Shown one piece after another: positions 9,071-17,600 of a stretch of DNA of 64,000 nt. Source of the stretch: Leptothrix cholodnii SP-6 (GTDB lineage Bacteria > Pseudomonadota > Gammaproteobacteria > Burkholderiales > Burkholderiaceae_C); assembly GCF_000019785.1 (NCBI RefSeq), contig NC_010524.1:3894001-3958000 (forward strand). The letters are read 5' to 3'. The translations under genes and the position numbers were made by a program. The notes under the pieces are model-generated. The model was not told the origin of the DNA. It saw nothing but the letters and a program-made list of their open reading frames with translations, and did not search any database. Numbering within the stretch: position 1 is the stretch's first letter; each line of letters starts with the position of its first letter.

Positions 9071-9699
9071 TGACACCCGACCCGGCGGTGCTGCACGATC
9101 TGCCGCTGTTTCCGCTCGGCACGGTGCTGTTCCCGCGCGGCGTGCTGGCGCTGAAGGTGTTCGAGGTGCGCTACCTCGACCTCATCAGCACCTGCCTGCG
9201 CGAGGGTTCGCCGTTCGGCGTCGTCACGCTGATGCAGGGCGGCGAAGTGCGCCGCCCCGGCGACAGCGTCAAGTTCGAGCGCGTCGGCTGCCTGGCCACG
9301 CTGCAGAGCTGCGACAGCGACCAGCCCGGCATCCTGCAGGTGCGCTGCATCGGCGGGCGCCGCTTCGAGCCCGAGCAGACGCTGCAGCGCGCCGACGGGC
9401 TCTGGCTGGCCGGCCACGCCACCTTGCTGGCCGACGACATCACGCAGGCGCCGCGACCCGAATCCCACGGCGCCGTGCTGGCGCTCGGGCGTGCGGTGGC
9501 GGCGCTCGACCAGCGCGGCCAGCACCCGTTCCAGGCGCCCTACTGCTACGACGACGCCGGCTGGGTCGCCAACCGCTGGTGCGAGATCCTGCCGATCCCG
9601 CTGGCCACGCGCCACAAGCTGATGGCCCTGCCCGACCCGCACGCCCGGCTGCAGCTGGTCAACGACTTCCTGTGCCGTCACGGCATCGTCGACGCCTGA
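9070..9699 (+). CDS. Lon N-terminal (LON substrate-binding) domain protein
   Basis: A 209-residue stand-alone copy of the Lon protease N-domain: 'LPLFPLGTVLFPRGVLALKVFEVRYLD' (shown in part: LPLFPLGTVLFP, residues 11-22) is the diagnostic start, then 'EVRYLDLI', 'FGVVTL' and the helical C-terminal half. No AAA+ or protease domain is attached, so it cannot be Lon itself. The biochemical role of these small proteins is unknown; cereblon-like and bacterial versions bind ligands or client proteins. It is translationally coupled to rapZ by a one-base TGATG overlap. It faces mutY, with 16 bp between stops. Confidence 0.88.
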   Translation: MTPDPAVLHDLPLFPLGTVLFPRGVLALKVFEVRYLDLISTCLREGSPFGVVTLMQGGEVRRPGDSVKFERVGCLATLQSCDSDQPGILQVRCIGGRRFEPEQTLQRADGLWLAGHATLLADDITQAPRPESHGAVLALGRAVAALDQRGQHPFQAPYCYDDAGWVANRWCEILPIPLATRHKLMALPDPHARLQLVNDFLCRHGIVDA

Positions 9700-9715
9700 A
9701 TTTCGGGCCCGATCG

Positions 9716-10870
9716 TCAGGTGATATCGAGCAGCACCTTGCGCAGCGGCGCCGGCAGTCCGAGCCGGTGCAGATCGGCTGCAGCGTGCCAGCGGCCGGCA
9801 CCGAGCTGCTGATTCAGCACGGCATCGAGGCGCTCGAGCGGGCCGTCACCGCGTTCCCCGTCACCCCCGCCGGGCTCACGGGCTTGCAGCACCACCGGCG
9901 CCGGCAGGTGCAGGCGGCAGGGGTGCAGCGTCCAGTCGAGGTGCGTGAGCACGTGCACGAAGCCGGGCAGGCGGTTCGCCTGCAGCCGCTCGGCATGGCC
10001 GCCGAGGGCGGCGAGCAGCTGCGCCGTCAGGCGCTCGACCGCGTCGGTGTCGTCGAACAAGGGCCAGGCCCAGAGCCCCGCCCAGATGCCGGTGTCGGGA
10101 CGCTGCTGCAGCCAGACCGCGTCGCCCAGGCTGAGCCACAGGCACCAGTTCTCGCGCCGGCTGCGCTTGAGCTTGCGCGACTTGATCGGATAGGTCAGGA
10201 CCGACCCGGCGGCATGCGCGCGGCAGGCGCGCTGCAGCGGGCAGGCGGGGCATTGCGGATCGCGCGGCGTGCAGACCGTGGCGCCCAGGTCCATCAGGCC
10301 CTGGGTGTAGGCCGGCATGTCGGCGGCGTCGGTCGGCACCAGCCGGTCGGCCTGCGCCCACAGCACCTTGGCCGCGCCCGCCTGGGCCAGGTCGCCCTCG
10401 AACGCCAGCAGCCGCGCGAGCACGCGCTTGACGTTGCCGTCGAAGATCGAGACCCGCTCGCCGTGGCAGAACGAGGCGATGGCGGCGGCGGTCGAGGGGC
10501 CGATGCCCGGCAGCTCGACCAGCTGCTCGGCACGGCGCGGCAGCGCAGCGCCGTGTTCGGCCACCACCACCTGCGCGCAACGGTGCAGGTTGCGCGCGCG
10601 GCTGTAGTAGCCCAGGCCGCTCCACAGCGCCAGCACGTCGTCGAGCGGCGCGGCGGCGAGCGCGGCGATGTCGGGAAAGCGCTGCAGGAAGCGCTCGTAG
10701 TAACCGAGCACGGTGGCAACCTGGGTCTGCTGCAGCATGACCTCGGACAGCCAGACGCGATACGGGTCGCGGCTGGCCTGCCAGGGCAGGCCGTGGCGGC
10801 CGTGCTGGCGCTGCCAGCGCACCAGATCGGCGGCGATGGATGGCAGCTCGGCCGTGGCGGCGCGGCTCAA
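9716..10870 (-). CDS. mutY: A/G-specific adenine DNA glycosylase MutY
   Basis: Removes adenine mispaired with 8-oxoguanine. 384 residues. The HhH-GPD catalytic domain contains 'LSEVMLQQTQV' (Glu43 equivalent to the E. coli catalytic Glu37), the hairpin 'LVELPGIGPSTAAAI', and 'IFDGNVKRVLARL' with the catalytic Asp. The iron-sulfur loop C-X6-C-X2-C-X5-C is intact ('CTPRDPQCPACPLQRAC'). The C-terminal third is the NUDIX-like 8-oxoG recognition domain ('WAGLWAWPLFDD'). The start overlaps the stop of the upstream GTPase gene by 4 bp, so the two are probably one transcript. mutM lies just beyond that gene. Confidence 0.96.
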   Translation of the reverse strand: MSRAATAELPSIAADLVRWQRQHGRHGLPWQASRDPYRVWLSEVMLQQTQVATVLGYYERFLQRFPDIAALAAAPLDDVLALWSGLGYYSRARNLHRCAQVVVAEHGAALPRRAEQLVELPGIGPSTAAAIASFCHGERVSIFDGNVKRVLARLLAFEGDLAQAGAAKVLWAQADRLVPTDAADMPAYTQGLMDLGATVCTPRDPQCPACPLQRACRAHAAGSVLTYPIKSRKLKRSRRENWCLWLSLGDAVWLQQRPDTGIWAGLWAWPLFDDTDAVERLTAQLLAALGGHAERLQANRLPGFVHVLTHLDWTLHPCRLHLPAPVVLQAREPGGGDGERGDGPLERLDAVLNQQLGAGRWHAAADLHRLGLPAPLRKVLLDIT

Positions 10871-12996
10871 ACCTGGATCACGTGTGTGCCCAGATCGGGC
10901 CGGTCGCCGGGGCTGGCCGGCGCGCTGCCGACGAACGCCTGGTTGAGCGCCAGCATCGACACCGGCTCGCTCGGCCGTGCCACGGCAGCGGGCGCAAGCG
11001 CCTGCAGGGTGGAGGTCGTGACCGTGTCACCACCGACGTGCAGGAACTCGCGCCGCGTGGCCGAGCGGCGGGCGCCCTCGAACAGCGCGGCCAGGCCGGC
11101 CTCGATGTGGGCCAGCCGCTCGTCCTGCTGCTCGAGTTCACCCAGCCGGGTCTCGAGTTCGGCCGAAGCCGCCTGGATGCGTTCGAGCGATTCACGGCGG
11201 CGCTTGAAGGCGCGCCGGCGCTCGCGCAACTGGCCGTCGACCTGCGCCGAGGCGGTGCGGTTCCAGAGCTCGATCTCGCTGGATGCGCTCTCGAACACCA
11301 CCCGCAGGCGCGACATCAGCATGCGGCGGAACTGCTCGAGGAACCGCGGCTGCGCCAGCCGCATCGCCTGCGTCAGGCCGAGGTACTGGATGTAGTTGCG
11401 CTCGATCAGCGCCAGGTCGTCACGAAAGCGCGACAGGTCCGGCGTCGGCGCCGGCACCAGGCTGAAGGCGAACTCGGTGTTGAGGCGGGTGAACGAGGCG
11501 GCCAGCATGTCGCGGATGTCCTGGCCGCGTTTCTGCGCCTCGTCGAGCATGCTGCGCAGATCGGCGAACAGCTGGGTGAACGAGCGCCGCGCCCCCAGCT
11601 TGAGCAGCGACTCGCGGATCGAGCGGATCATGCCCTCGACCTGCACCCGCAGCGGCTCGCCCGCCAGGCACTGCAGCAGGTCCTTGAGCATGCGGGTGTG
11701 CACCGCGCGCAGCGCCTGCAGCTGGGTGGTGCACTGCTCGAACTCGACCGTCTCGGCGCTCACGCGCTGCAGCATCAGCTGCACCTTGCTGCTGTTCTTG
11801 CCACGCAGGCCGCGCAGTTCGGACAGCTGCTCGGCCAGGTGGCGGCGCAGGTCGGTCAGGTTGCGAACGGTCGACTGCTGCACCACCGCCAGCGCCTCGA
11901 GCGTGAGCTGCTCGAACACCGCGCGGCGCTGCGGCAGCAGCTGCTGCGCCAGCGCCTGCTCGAGCGCCAGCAGGCGGCTGTCGACCAGCAGACGGGCGTT
12001 GCCCTCGACCCGCGCCTCGAGCGCCTGGCGGGCCGACAGCGGGAAGACGCGCGAGCTCGGCATCTCCAGCGTCTTGGCGACCTGCGCACACTGCCTGGCG
12101 ATCTGCGCCTCGTTGAGCTCGATGCTCGACAGCGGGTCGTACAGCGCATCGATCTTGTTGAGCACCACGTAGCGCGTCAGCGCCTGCGAGGCCAGGTGGT
12201 CGCGCCAGATCTCGAGGTCGGACTTGGTGACGCCGGTGTCGGCGCCGAGCACGAACACCACCACGTGGGCGCTCGGCAGCAGGCCGACGGTGAGTTCCGG
12301 CTCGGCACCGATGGCGTTGAGCCCCGGTGTGTCGATCACCACCAGGCCGCGCTTGAGCAGCGGGTGCGGCACGTTGATCAGCGCGTGGCGCCACAGCGGG
12401 ATCTCGACCAGCCCGTCGTCGGACATCGGCGGGTTGTCGGCGAGCTGTTCGTCGTTCCAGAACCCGAGCGCGCGGGCCTCGTCGACGCTGGCGCCGCGCG
12501 TGCCCATCACGGCGGTCAGCGCGCGGGCGAAGGCTTCCGGATCCTTGATGTCGATCGGCTGACGCACCCAGGCGCGCGGCTGGCCGCGCAGCTCGGACAG
12601 CGAGGCACCATCGAGCCGGGTGTCGATCGGCAGCAGCGACAGGCCGGGCGACTCGTCGGCGTCCCAGCCCAGCTCGACCGGGCACATCGTGGTGCGGCCC
12701 GGCGTGGCCGGCATGATGCGGCGCCCCGCGTCGGCGAAGAAGATCGCGTTGATCAGCTCCGACTTGCCGCGCGAGAACTCGGCGACGAAGGCGACCACCA
12801 GCTTTTCGCCGGCCAGACGCTGGCGCAGCGAATCGAGCAGGTCGTTGGCCGATTCGTCGAGCAGCGCGTGCTCGCGCAGAAAGCGCACCAGATCGCGCAC
12901 CCGCTCTTCGAGTTCGGCGCGCCAGTTGCCCATGGCATCGAGGCTGCGCACAAAAGGCTCTTGGGGGAGCTCGGACGGATGTTCAAACGTGGGCAT
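10867..12996 (-). CDS. Dynamin-family GTPase-like protein
   Basis: A 709-residue dynamin-like protein. GTPase motifs: G1 'AEFSRGKSE' (residues 72-80; the usual first Gly is Ala), G2 Thr in 'TPGRTTMCP', G3 'VVIDTPGLNAIG', G4 'VVLNKIDAL'. The remaining ~450 residues are helical with heptad-like Leu/Glu/Arg patterns ('RRRAFKRRRESLERIQAASA'), as expected for a dynamin stalk. Bacterial dynamin-like proteins remodel membranes or help nucleoid/cell-surface maintenance; the role here is unknown. No transmembrane segment is obvious. It sits between mutM (upstream) and mutY (downstream, 4-bp overlap), an unexpected place for such a protein. Confidence 0.85.
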   Translation of the reverse strand: MPTFEHPSELPQEPFVRSLDAMGNWRAELEERVRDLVRFLREHALLDESANDLLDSLRQRLAGEKLVVAFVAEFSRGKSELINAIFFADAGRRIMPATPGRTTMCPVELGWDADESPGLSLLPIDTRLDGASLSELRGQPRAWVRQPIDIKDPEAFARALTAVMGTRGASVDEARALGFWNDEQLADNPPMSDDGLVEIPLWRHALINVPHPLLKRGLVVIDTPGLNAIGAEPELTVGLLPSAHVVVFVLGADTGVTKSDLEIWRDHLASQALTRYVVLNKIDALYDPLSSIELNEAQIARQCAQVAKTLEMPSSRVFPLSARQALEARVEGNARLLVDSRLLALEQALAQQLLPQRRAVFEQLTLEALAVVQQSTVRNLTDLRRHLAEQLSELRGLRGKNSSKVQLMLQRVSAETVEFEQCTTQLQALRAVHTRMLKDLLQCLAGEPLRVQVEGMIRSIRESLLKLGARRSFTQLFADLRSMLDEAQKRGQDIRDMLAASFTRLNTEFAFSLVPAPTPDLSRFRDDLALIERNYIQYLGLTQAMRLAQPRFLEQFRRMLMSRLRVVFESASSEIELWNRTASAQVDGQLRERRRAFKRRRESLERIQAASAELETRLGELEQQDERLAHIEAGLAALFEGARRSATRREFLHVGGDTVTTSTLQALAPAAVARPSEPVSMLALNQAFVGSAPASPGDRPDLGTHVIQV

Positions 12997-13088
12997 GCCT
13001 GATCCCTGCTAGACGGCCAAAGTTCATGGTATCGCAGCCCCCCTGGCCGGCAACGCCTTGAAACGCCAAGGCTGTCACGGCCGGTGGG

Positions 13089-13919
13089 TCAACGGCGCTG
13101 GCAAACCGGACAGAAATATGTTGCACGCTGGCCCTGGACGATGCGGCGCACGAGCGCGCCGCAGCGCCGGCACGGCTGATCGGCGCGATCGTAGACCTGC
13201 GCCTGGAGCTGGAATGCGCCGCCCATGCCGTGGGCATCGCGGAAGTCGCGCAGCGTCGAACCGCCCGCCATCAGCGCCTGGCGCAGCACTTGGCGGATCG
13301 CCTGGACCAGCCGCTCGCAGCGCGCCAGGCTCAGGCGCTGCGCCGCCAGTCGGGGATCGATGCCGGCCACGAACAGCGCCTCGGAACAATAGATGTTGCC
13401 CACGCCGACGACGATGTCGCCCGCCAGCAGCGCCTGCTTGATCGCCACCCGACGCCCGCGCAGACCCTGGTGCAGCACGCTGGCGGTGAAGCCGTCCTCG
13501 AGCGGCTCGACACCCAGCCCGCCGAGCAGCCTGGCGGCGCAGCCGGCCTGGAGCGACGGCGACCAGACCACTGCGCCGAAGCGGCGCGGGTCGGTCAGGC
13601 GCAGGCTGCCGCGGTCGGTGACCAGCTCGACGTGATCGTGCGGGCCGGGCGGCGGCAGCTGCGCCTCGAAGCGCAGCGAGCCCGACATGCCCAGATGCCA
13701 GAGCAGGCCACCGGCCGGCGTGCTGCCGTCCTGCAGCGGCATCCAGATGTACTTGCCGCGCCGCGCCAGCTCGCCGATGCGCTGGCCCGCCAGCTGCTGC
13801 GGCGCCACGCCGATCGGCCAGCGCAGCGGCTTGCCCAGCTGCAGGGCGCGCACCGTGGCGCCGCCGATGCGGTCGACCAGACCGAGGCGCGTGACTTCGA
13901 CTTCCGGCAATTCAGGCAT
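13089..13919 (-). CDS. mutM: Formamidopyrimidine-DNA glycosylase (Fpg/MutM)
   Basis: Excises 8-oxoguanine and ring-opened purines and nicks the abasic site. 276 residues starting '[14 protein letters not shown]': after Met removal Pro2 is the catalytic nucleophile and Glu3 the acid. '[10 protein letters not shown]' contains the conserved Lys near residue 57, and the C-terminal zinc finger is complete (CRRCGALVR ... YFCPVCQRR). The gene is divergent from the TPR gene with 56-74 bp between starts. A GATAAT box lies six bases before its ATG. Together with mutY downstream it forms most of a GO repair set on one strand. Confidence 0.97.
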
Positions 13920-13925
13920 GAATGG

Positions 13926-13931
13926 ATTATC
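13926..13931 (-). promoter_or_regulatory. -10 box of mutM, six bases before the ATG
   Basis: GATAAT on the minus strand (5 of 6 to TATAAT) with six bases between it and the mutM ATG. This spacing predicts a leaderless mRNA. No good -35 hexamer is seen at 16-18 bp. Confidence 0.45.
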
Positions 13932-13963
13932 TGAGCCCGGCTCGCCCGTCCGGAGGCGCCGCC

Positions 13964-13969
13964 TAGAAT
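13964..13969 (+). promoter_or_regulatory. -10 box of the TPR gene
   Basis: TAGAAT, six bases before an ATG at 13976 and 24 before the ATG at 13994. Transcription would start at about 13976. It lies back to back with the mutM promoter. Confidence 0.45.
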
Positions 13970-13993
13970 GAATTGATGCTTGGAGTCCGTCTC

Positions 13994-15856
13994 ATGCGCC
14001 TGTCTGTCAGCCCGTCCTGCACGGCCCCATCGAATCGCCACATCGGGCCGCCGCACCAGTCGGGCATCGACAAGACGGGTTTGCCACGCTGGCTCGCCAG
14101 CGCGTCGATCGTGCTGGCGGTGCTCGCCACGCCGGCCTGCGCGCAGGTTCGGCCGGCCACCGGGCCGCAGGCCACCGTGAACAACTCGGCGCTCGACGCC
14201 GAGACGTTCTACCAGCTCTTCATCAGCGAACTCGAATTGCGCCGCGGCGAGCCCGGCATCGCCTACCAGGTGATGCTCGACGCGGCGCGGCGCACCCGCG
14301 ACGACCGGCTGTACAAGCGCGCGGTCGACATGGCCATCGGGGGCCGCGCGCCCGAGCAGGCGCTGGCCGCGCTCAAGCAGTGGCGCCAGACGCTGCCCAA
14401 GTCGCGCATGGCGGCCGAGTTGCAGGCGCAGGTGCTGATGGCGCTGGGCCGGCCGCAGGACGCCCGCGAGCCGATGCGCGCGCTGATCGAACTCACGCCG
14501 GCGGCCGACCGCGCACGCACGATCTCGGCCCTGGCCGGGCTGGTCGTGCGCGGCGACAAGGCCGCCGCCGCGGCCGGTGCGGTCGACGAAGTCCTCAAGC
14601 CCTGGAAGGATCAGGGTGCGACCCGCGCCAGCGCCCTGCTCGCGTCATCGCGCGCCTGGCTGGCGGCAGCCGACAACGGCCGGGCCCTGACGCTGGCGCA
14701 GGAGGCGCAGCGCGTGGAGCCGGGCGCCGAAACCGCCGCGCTGGTCGGCCTGGAGCTGTTCGGCCAGGACCCGCGTGCCGAACAGCTGGTGCAGGCCTAC
14801 GTGAAGACGCCACAAGCCAGCGCGCCCCTGCGGCTGATCCATGCCCGCCGCCTGACCGCCGCGCAGCGCTACCCCGAGGCGCTGGCCACCGCCCAGGCCA
14901 TCATCGCCAAGGAACCCGAATTCGCGCCCGCCTGGCTGATGCAGGGCGCGCTGCAGATCGAGCTGGCACAGACCGAGGCCGCGCGTGGATCGCTGACGCG
15001 ATTTCTGGAACTGAAGGACAAGGCGGTCGCTGCCGACGATGACGAGGACGTCGAGGAAACTGCCGCGACCCATCAGGCCGGTGACGAGCAGGAACGCAAT
15101 CAGGCCTACCTGATGCTCGCGCAGGCAAGCGAACAGCTGAAAGACTATGCCGCCGCGCAGCAGTGGCTCGAACGGCTCGGCAACAACCCGAGTTCGTCCG
15201 CGGTGGTGCTGCGGCGCGCCTCCCTGCTGGCGCGCCAGGGCAAGCTCGACGACGCACGCGCACTGGTTCGCGCCCTGCCCGAGCAGACCGCCGACGACAG
15301 GCGCGCCAAGGTCATGGGCGAGACCCAGCTCCTGCGTGACGCCAGGCAATGGCAGGCCGCCTACGAGGTGCTGGTGGCCGCCAACGGCGCACTGCCCGAC
15401 GATCCGGACCTGCTCTACGAACAGGCCTTGCTGGCGGAAAAGCTGCTGCGTTTCGACGAGATGGAGCAGCTGCTGCGCCGGGTGATCGCCATCAAGCCGG
15501 ATCAGCAGCATGCGTACAACGCCCTGGGCTACAGCCTGGCCGATCGGGGCCTGCGCCTTGCCGAGGCGCGCCAGCTCGTAGCCAAGGCGCTGGAGCTGGC
15601 GCCCGGCGATCCGTTCATCACCGACAGCCTGGGCTGGATCGAGTTCCGCATGGGGCGCGTGCAGGAAGCGTTGGTGCTGCTGCGGGGCGCCTATGGCCAG
15701 CGGCCCGACGTGGAGATCGGCGCGCATCTGGGCGAGGTGCTCTGGTCGCTGGGCCAGCACGACGAGGCACGCCAGATCTGGCGCGCCGGCCAGGAACGTG
15801 ACGCCAACAACGAGGTGCTCGCCGAAACCCTGGCGCGGCTCAAGGTCCGGCTGTGA
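13994..15856 (+). CDS. Tetratricopeptide-repeat protein, exported
   Basis: A 620-residue protein made almost entirely of TPR-type helical pairs, for instance 'AYNALGYSLADRGLRLAEAR' and 'DSLGWIEFRMGRVQEALVLL' near the C-terminus. A signal-like hydrophobic stretch (about residues 33-50, 'ASIVLAVLATPACAQ') follows a long polar N-terminus, so it is probably periplasmic or outer-membrane associated. Its stop overlaps lolB by 4 bp, a conserved pairing in betaproteobacteria that suggests an envelope role. Start 13994 has GGAG eight bases upstream; ATG 13976 in frame would make a leaderless start and add six residues. Molecular function unknown. Confidence 0.88.
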   Translation: MRLSVSPSCTAPSNRHIGPPHQSGIDKTGLPRWLASASIVLAVLATPACAQVRPATGPQATVNNSALDAETFYQLFISELELRRGEPGIAYQVMLDAARRTRDDRLYKRAVDMAIGGRAPEQALAALKQWRQTLPKSRMAAELQAQVLMALGRPQDAREPMRALIELTPAADRARTISALAGLVVRGDKAAAAAGAVDEVLKPWKDQGATRASALLASSRAWLAAADNGRALTLAQEAQRVEPGAETAALVGLELFGQDPRAEQLVQAYVKTPQASAPLRLIHARRLTAAQRYPEALATAQAIIAKEPEFAPAWLMQGALQIELAQTEAARGSLTRFLELKDKAVAADDDEDVEETAATHQAGDEQERNQAYLMLAQASEQLKDYAAAQQWLERLGNNPSSSAVVLRRASLLARQGKLDDARALVRALPEQTADDRRAKVMGETQLLRDARQWQAAYEVLVAANGALPDDPDLLYEQALLAEKLLRFDEMEQLLRRVIAIKPDQQHAYNALGYSLADRGLRLAEARQLVAKALELAPGDPFITDSLGWIEFRMGRVQEALVLLRGAYGQRPDVEIGAHLGEVLWSLGQHDEARQIWRAGQERDANNEVLAETLARLKVRL

Positions 15857-16449
15857 GCGCACCGGGCTCGATCAACCGGGAAGCACCGGCGCGGCCGATC
15901 CGGTCGGCAGCGCAGAAGCTGGCCCGGGCCACCCTGCTGGCGGCGGCCTTGTGCGGCCTGACGGCCTGCCAGAGCCTGACCCCGAGCACGCCGGTGGCGG
16001 GTGCGCAGTTTGCCGGTCGGCTGGGCGTGAAGGTGGACGGCGACGAGCAGCGATCCTTCAGCGCATCCTTCGAACTGCGTGGCGATGCGCACCACGGCTG
16101 GATGGCCTTGAGCAATCCGCTGGGCACCCAGATCGGCCGCGCGGAGTGGGCGCCGAGGCAATCGGTGCGCCTGCTCGGCAGCGACGGCCTGCGGCAGTAC
16201 GACAGCCTCGACGCGATGGCGGAAGACCTGATGGGACAGGCCCTGCCGATCGCCGCCCTGTTCGATTGGCTCGATGGCCGCCCGTGGTCGGCGGCGGCCC
16301 ACAGCCCGCTGGCCGACGCGGGTCGCGTCGGCTTTCGCCAGCTGGGCTGGGACGTGCAGCTCGAGCGCCAGCAGGACGGCCTGATCGTCGCCGTGCGCGA
16401 GCAGCCGTCACCGCGGGTGACGGTCCGCGCCAAGCTCGACACGCCCTGA
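15853..16449 (+). CDS. lolB: Outer-membrane lipoprotein LolB
   Basis: Receives lipoproteins from LolA and inserts them in the outer membrane. 198 residues from a GTG that overlaps the TPR stop (GTGA). The lipobox LTAC puts the lipidated Cys at residue 39, after an unusually long polar N-terminus. The mature part has 'FAGRLGVKVDGDEQRSFSA', 'GWMALSNPLGTQIGRAEW' and the C-terminal 'QQDGLIVAVREQPSPRVTVR', the LolB pattern. ispE follows after 62 bp, matching the usual lolB-ispE order. Confidence 0.92.
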   Translation: MSAPGSINREAPARPIRSAAQKLARATLLAAALCGLTACQSLTPSTPVAGAQFAGRLGVKVDGDEQRSFSASFELRGDAHHGWMALSNPLGTQIGRAEWAPRQSVRLLGSDGLRQYDSLDAMAEDLMGQALPIAALFDWLDGRPWSAAAHSPLADAGRVGFRQLGWDVQLERQQDGLIVAVREQPSPRVTVRAKLDTP

Positions 16450-16511
16450 CCGAGGGCATCACGAAACACCACGCGGCAGCCGGCCACCACACCGGGGCGC
16501 CCGCCACACCG

Positions 16512-17387
16512 ATGATCACAGCGCTCTACGACCTGCTGGCCCCGGCCAAGCTCAACCTGTTCCTGCATGTCATCGGGCGCAGAGCCGACGGTTATCACCT
16601 CCTGCAATCGGTCTTCCGGCTGATCGACTGGTGCGACACCCTGCATCTCGAATTGCGTCGCAACGGCCAGATCAGCCGCAGCGATCTCGGCCCCGCACTG
16701 CCGGCCGACGATCTGTGCCTGCGCGCCGCACGGGCCCTGCAGACCGCCAGCGGCACCCCCCTGGGCGTGCACATCAGCATCGACAAGAAGGTGCCATGGG
16801 GCGCGGGCCTCGGCGGCGGCAGCTCGGATGCGGCCACCACGCTGATCGGACTCAACCGTCTGTGGCGACTGGACTGGTCACGAGAGCAGCTTGCGACCCT
16901 GGCCCTTCAACTGGGTGCTGACGTGCCGTTTTTTGTCGGCGGACGCAATGCCTGGGTGGAAGGCATCGGCGAGAAACTCACGCCGATCGAGCTGCCCGGC
17001 GCCGCTTATGCTGTGGTGAAACCCGAGGTCGCGATCCCGACCGCTGCAATTTTTTCGAGCCCCCTCTTGTCAAGGGACACTTCGCCCGCTATAGTTGCGG
17101 ACTTTCTTGCAGACACAAAGTCGTTTGGCAAAAATGATTTGCAGCGCAGCGCGCAAGCGCACAGCGCCGAAGTCAGCCAAGCACTGAGCTTGCTGGAACA
17201 CCATGTCGGCGCAAGCCGCATGAGTGGATCAGGAAGCGCCGTGTTTGCTTGTGCGGGGCTCGCGCCCGGTGCAAGCGCAAAGTCTGAAGGTTGGCAGCAA
17301 GTCTTGGCGACATTGCCGCAAACCTGGACAGCGCGCTGGTGCCACGGTCTGGATGATCATCCCTTGTCGGGATGGTCCAAGGACTGA
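16512..17387 (+). CDS. ispE: 4-diphosphocytidyl-2-C-methyl-D-erythritol kinase
   Basis: Fourth step of the MEP isoprenoid pathway: ATP-dependent phosphorylation of CDP-methylerythritol. A 291-residue GHMP kinase. 'APAKLNLFLHVIGRRADGYH' (about residues 10-29) holds the substrate-binding Lys/Asn, 'VPWGAGLGGGSSDAATTL' is the ATP-binding glycine loop, 'GADVPFF' the catalytic Asp region, and 'MSGSGSAVFA' the GHMP C-terminal motif. The last ~340 bases are less GC-rich than the first part and contain a good promoter (see 17067). tRNA-Gln follows 43 bp after the stop. Confidence 0.97.
   Translation: MITALYDLLAPAKLNLFLHVIGRRADGYHLLQSVFRLIDWCDTLHLELRRNGQISRSDLGPALPADDLCLRAARALQTASGTPLGVHISIDKKVPWGAGLGGGSSDAATTLIGLNRLWRLDWSREQLATLALQLGADVPFFVGGRNAWVEGIGEKLTPIELPGAAYAVVKPEVAIPTAAIFSSPLLSRDTSPAIVADFLADTKSFGKNDLQRSAQAHSAEVSQALSLLEHHVGASRMSGSGSAVFACAGLAPGASAKSEGWQQVLATLPQTWTARWCHGLDDHPLSGWSKD
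17067..17095 (+). promoter_or_regulatory. Sigma-70 promoter inside ispE, for tRNA-Gln
   Basis: TTGTCA, 17 bases, TATAGT: five of six matches in each hexamer and ideal spacing, inside the ispE coding sequence. It predicts a start near 17102, about 330 bases before the tRNA. The target could be tRNA-Gln and perhaps, by read-through, prs. Confidence 0.6.
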
Positions 17388-17430
17388 ATCGCAATGAATT
17401 CAAGGTCTGTTCGCAAGAACAGTCCTGTGT

Positions 17431-17507
17431 AGGGGAGTCGCCAAGTTGGTCAAGGCATCGGATTTTGATTCCGACATGCGAGGGTTCGAGTCCTTCCTCC
17501 CCTGCCA
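17431..17507 (+). tRNA. tRNA-Gln (anticodon TTG)
   Basis: A full cloverleaf: acceptor arms AGGGGAG / CTCCCCT, D-arm around GCCAAGTTGGTCAAGGC, anticodon stem TCGGA / TCCGA with loop TTTTGAT (anticodon TTG at 17465-17467), T-loop GGTTCGAGTCC, discriminator G and an encoded CCA (17505-17507). The TTG anticodon reads CAA and, by wobble, CAG. It sits between ispE and prs, a conserved location in Burkholderiales. Confidence 0.97.
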
Positions 17508-17517
17508 AATCATCTGA

Positions 17518-17554
17518 AGGCGCCCGCTGGCTTCCGGCGAGGCGCCTGTTTTTT
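17518..17554 (+). terminator. Rho-independent terminator after tRNA-Gln
   Basis: Arms AGGCGCC (17518-17524) and GGCGCCT (17541-17547) enclose a further GC-rich stem, followed by G and six T (17549-17554). It ends the tRNA transcript 46 bases before prs, so prs probably needs read-through or its own promoter. Confidence 0.9.
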
Positions 17555-17600
17555 GATCTCACGCTGATTTCGGCCACTCGACCATCACAGGACCACGAGC

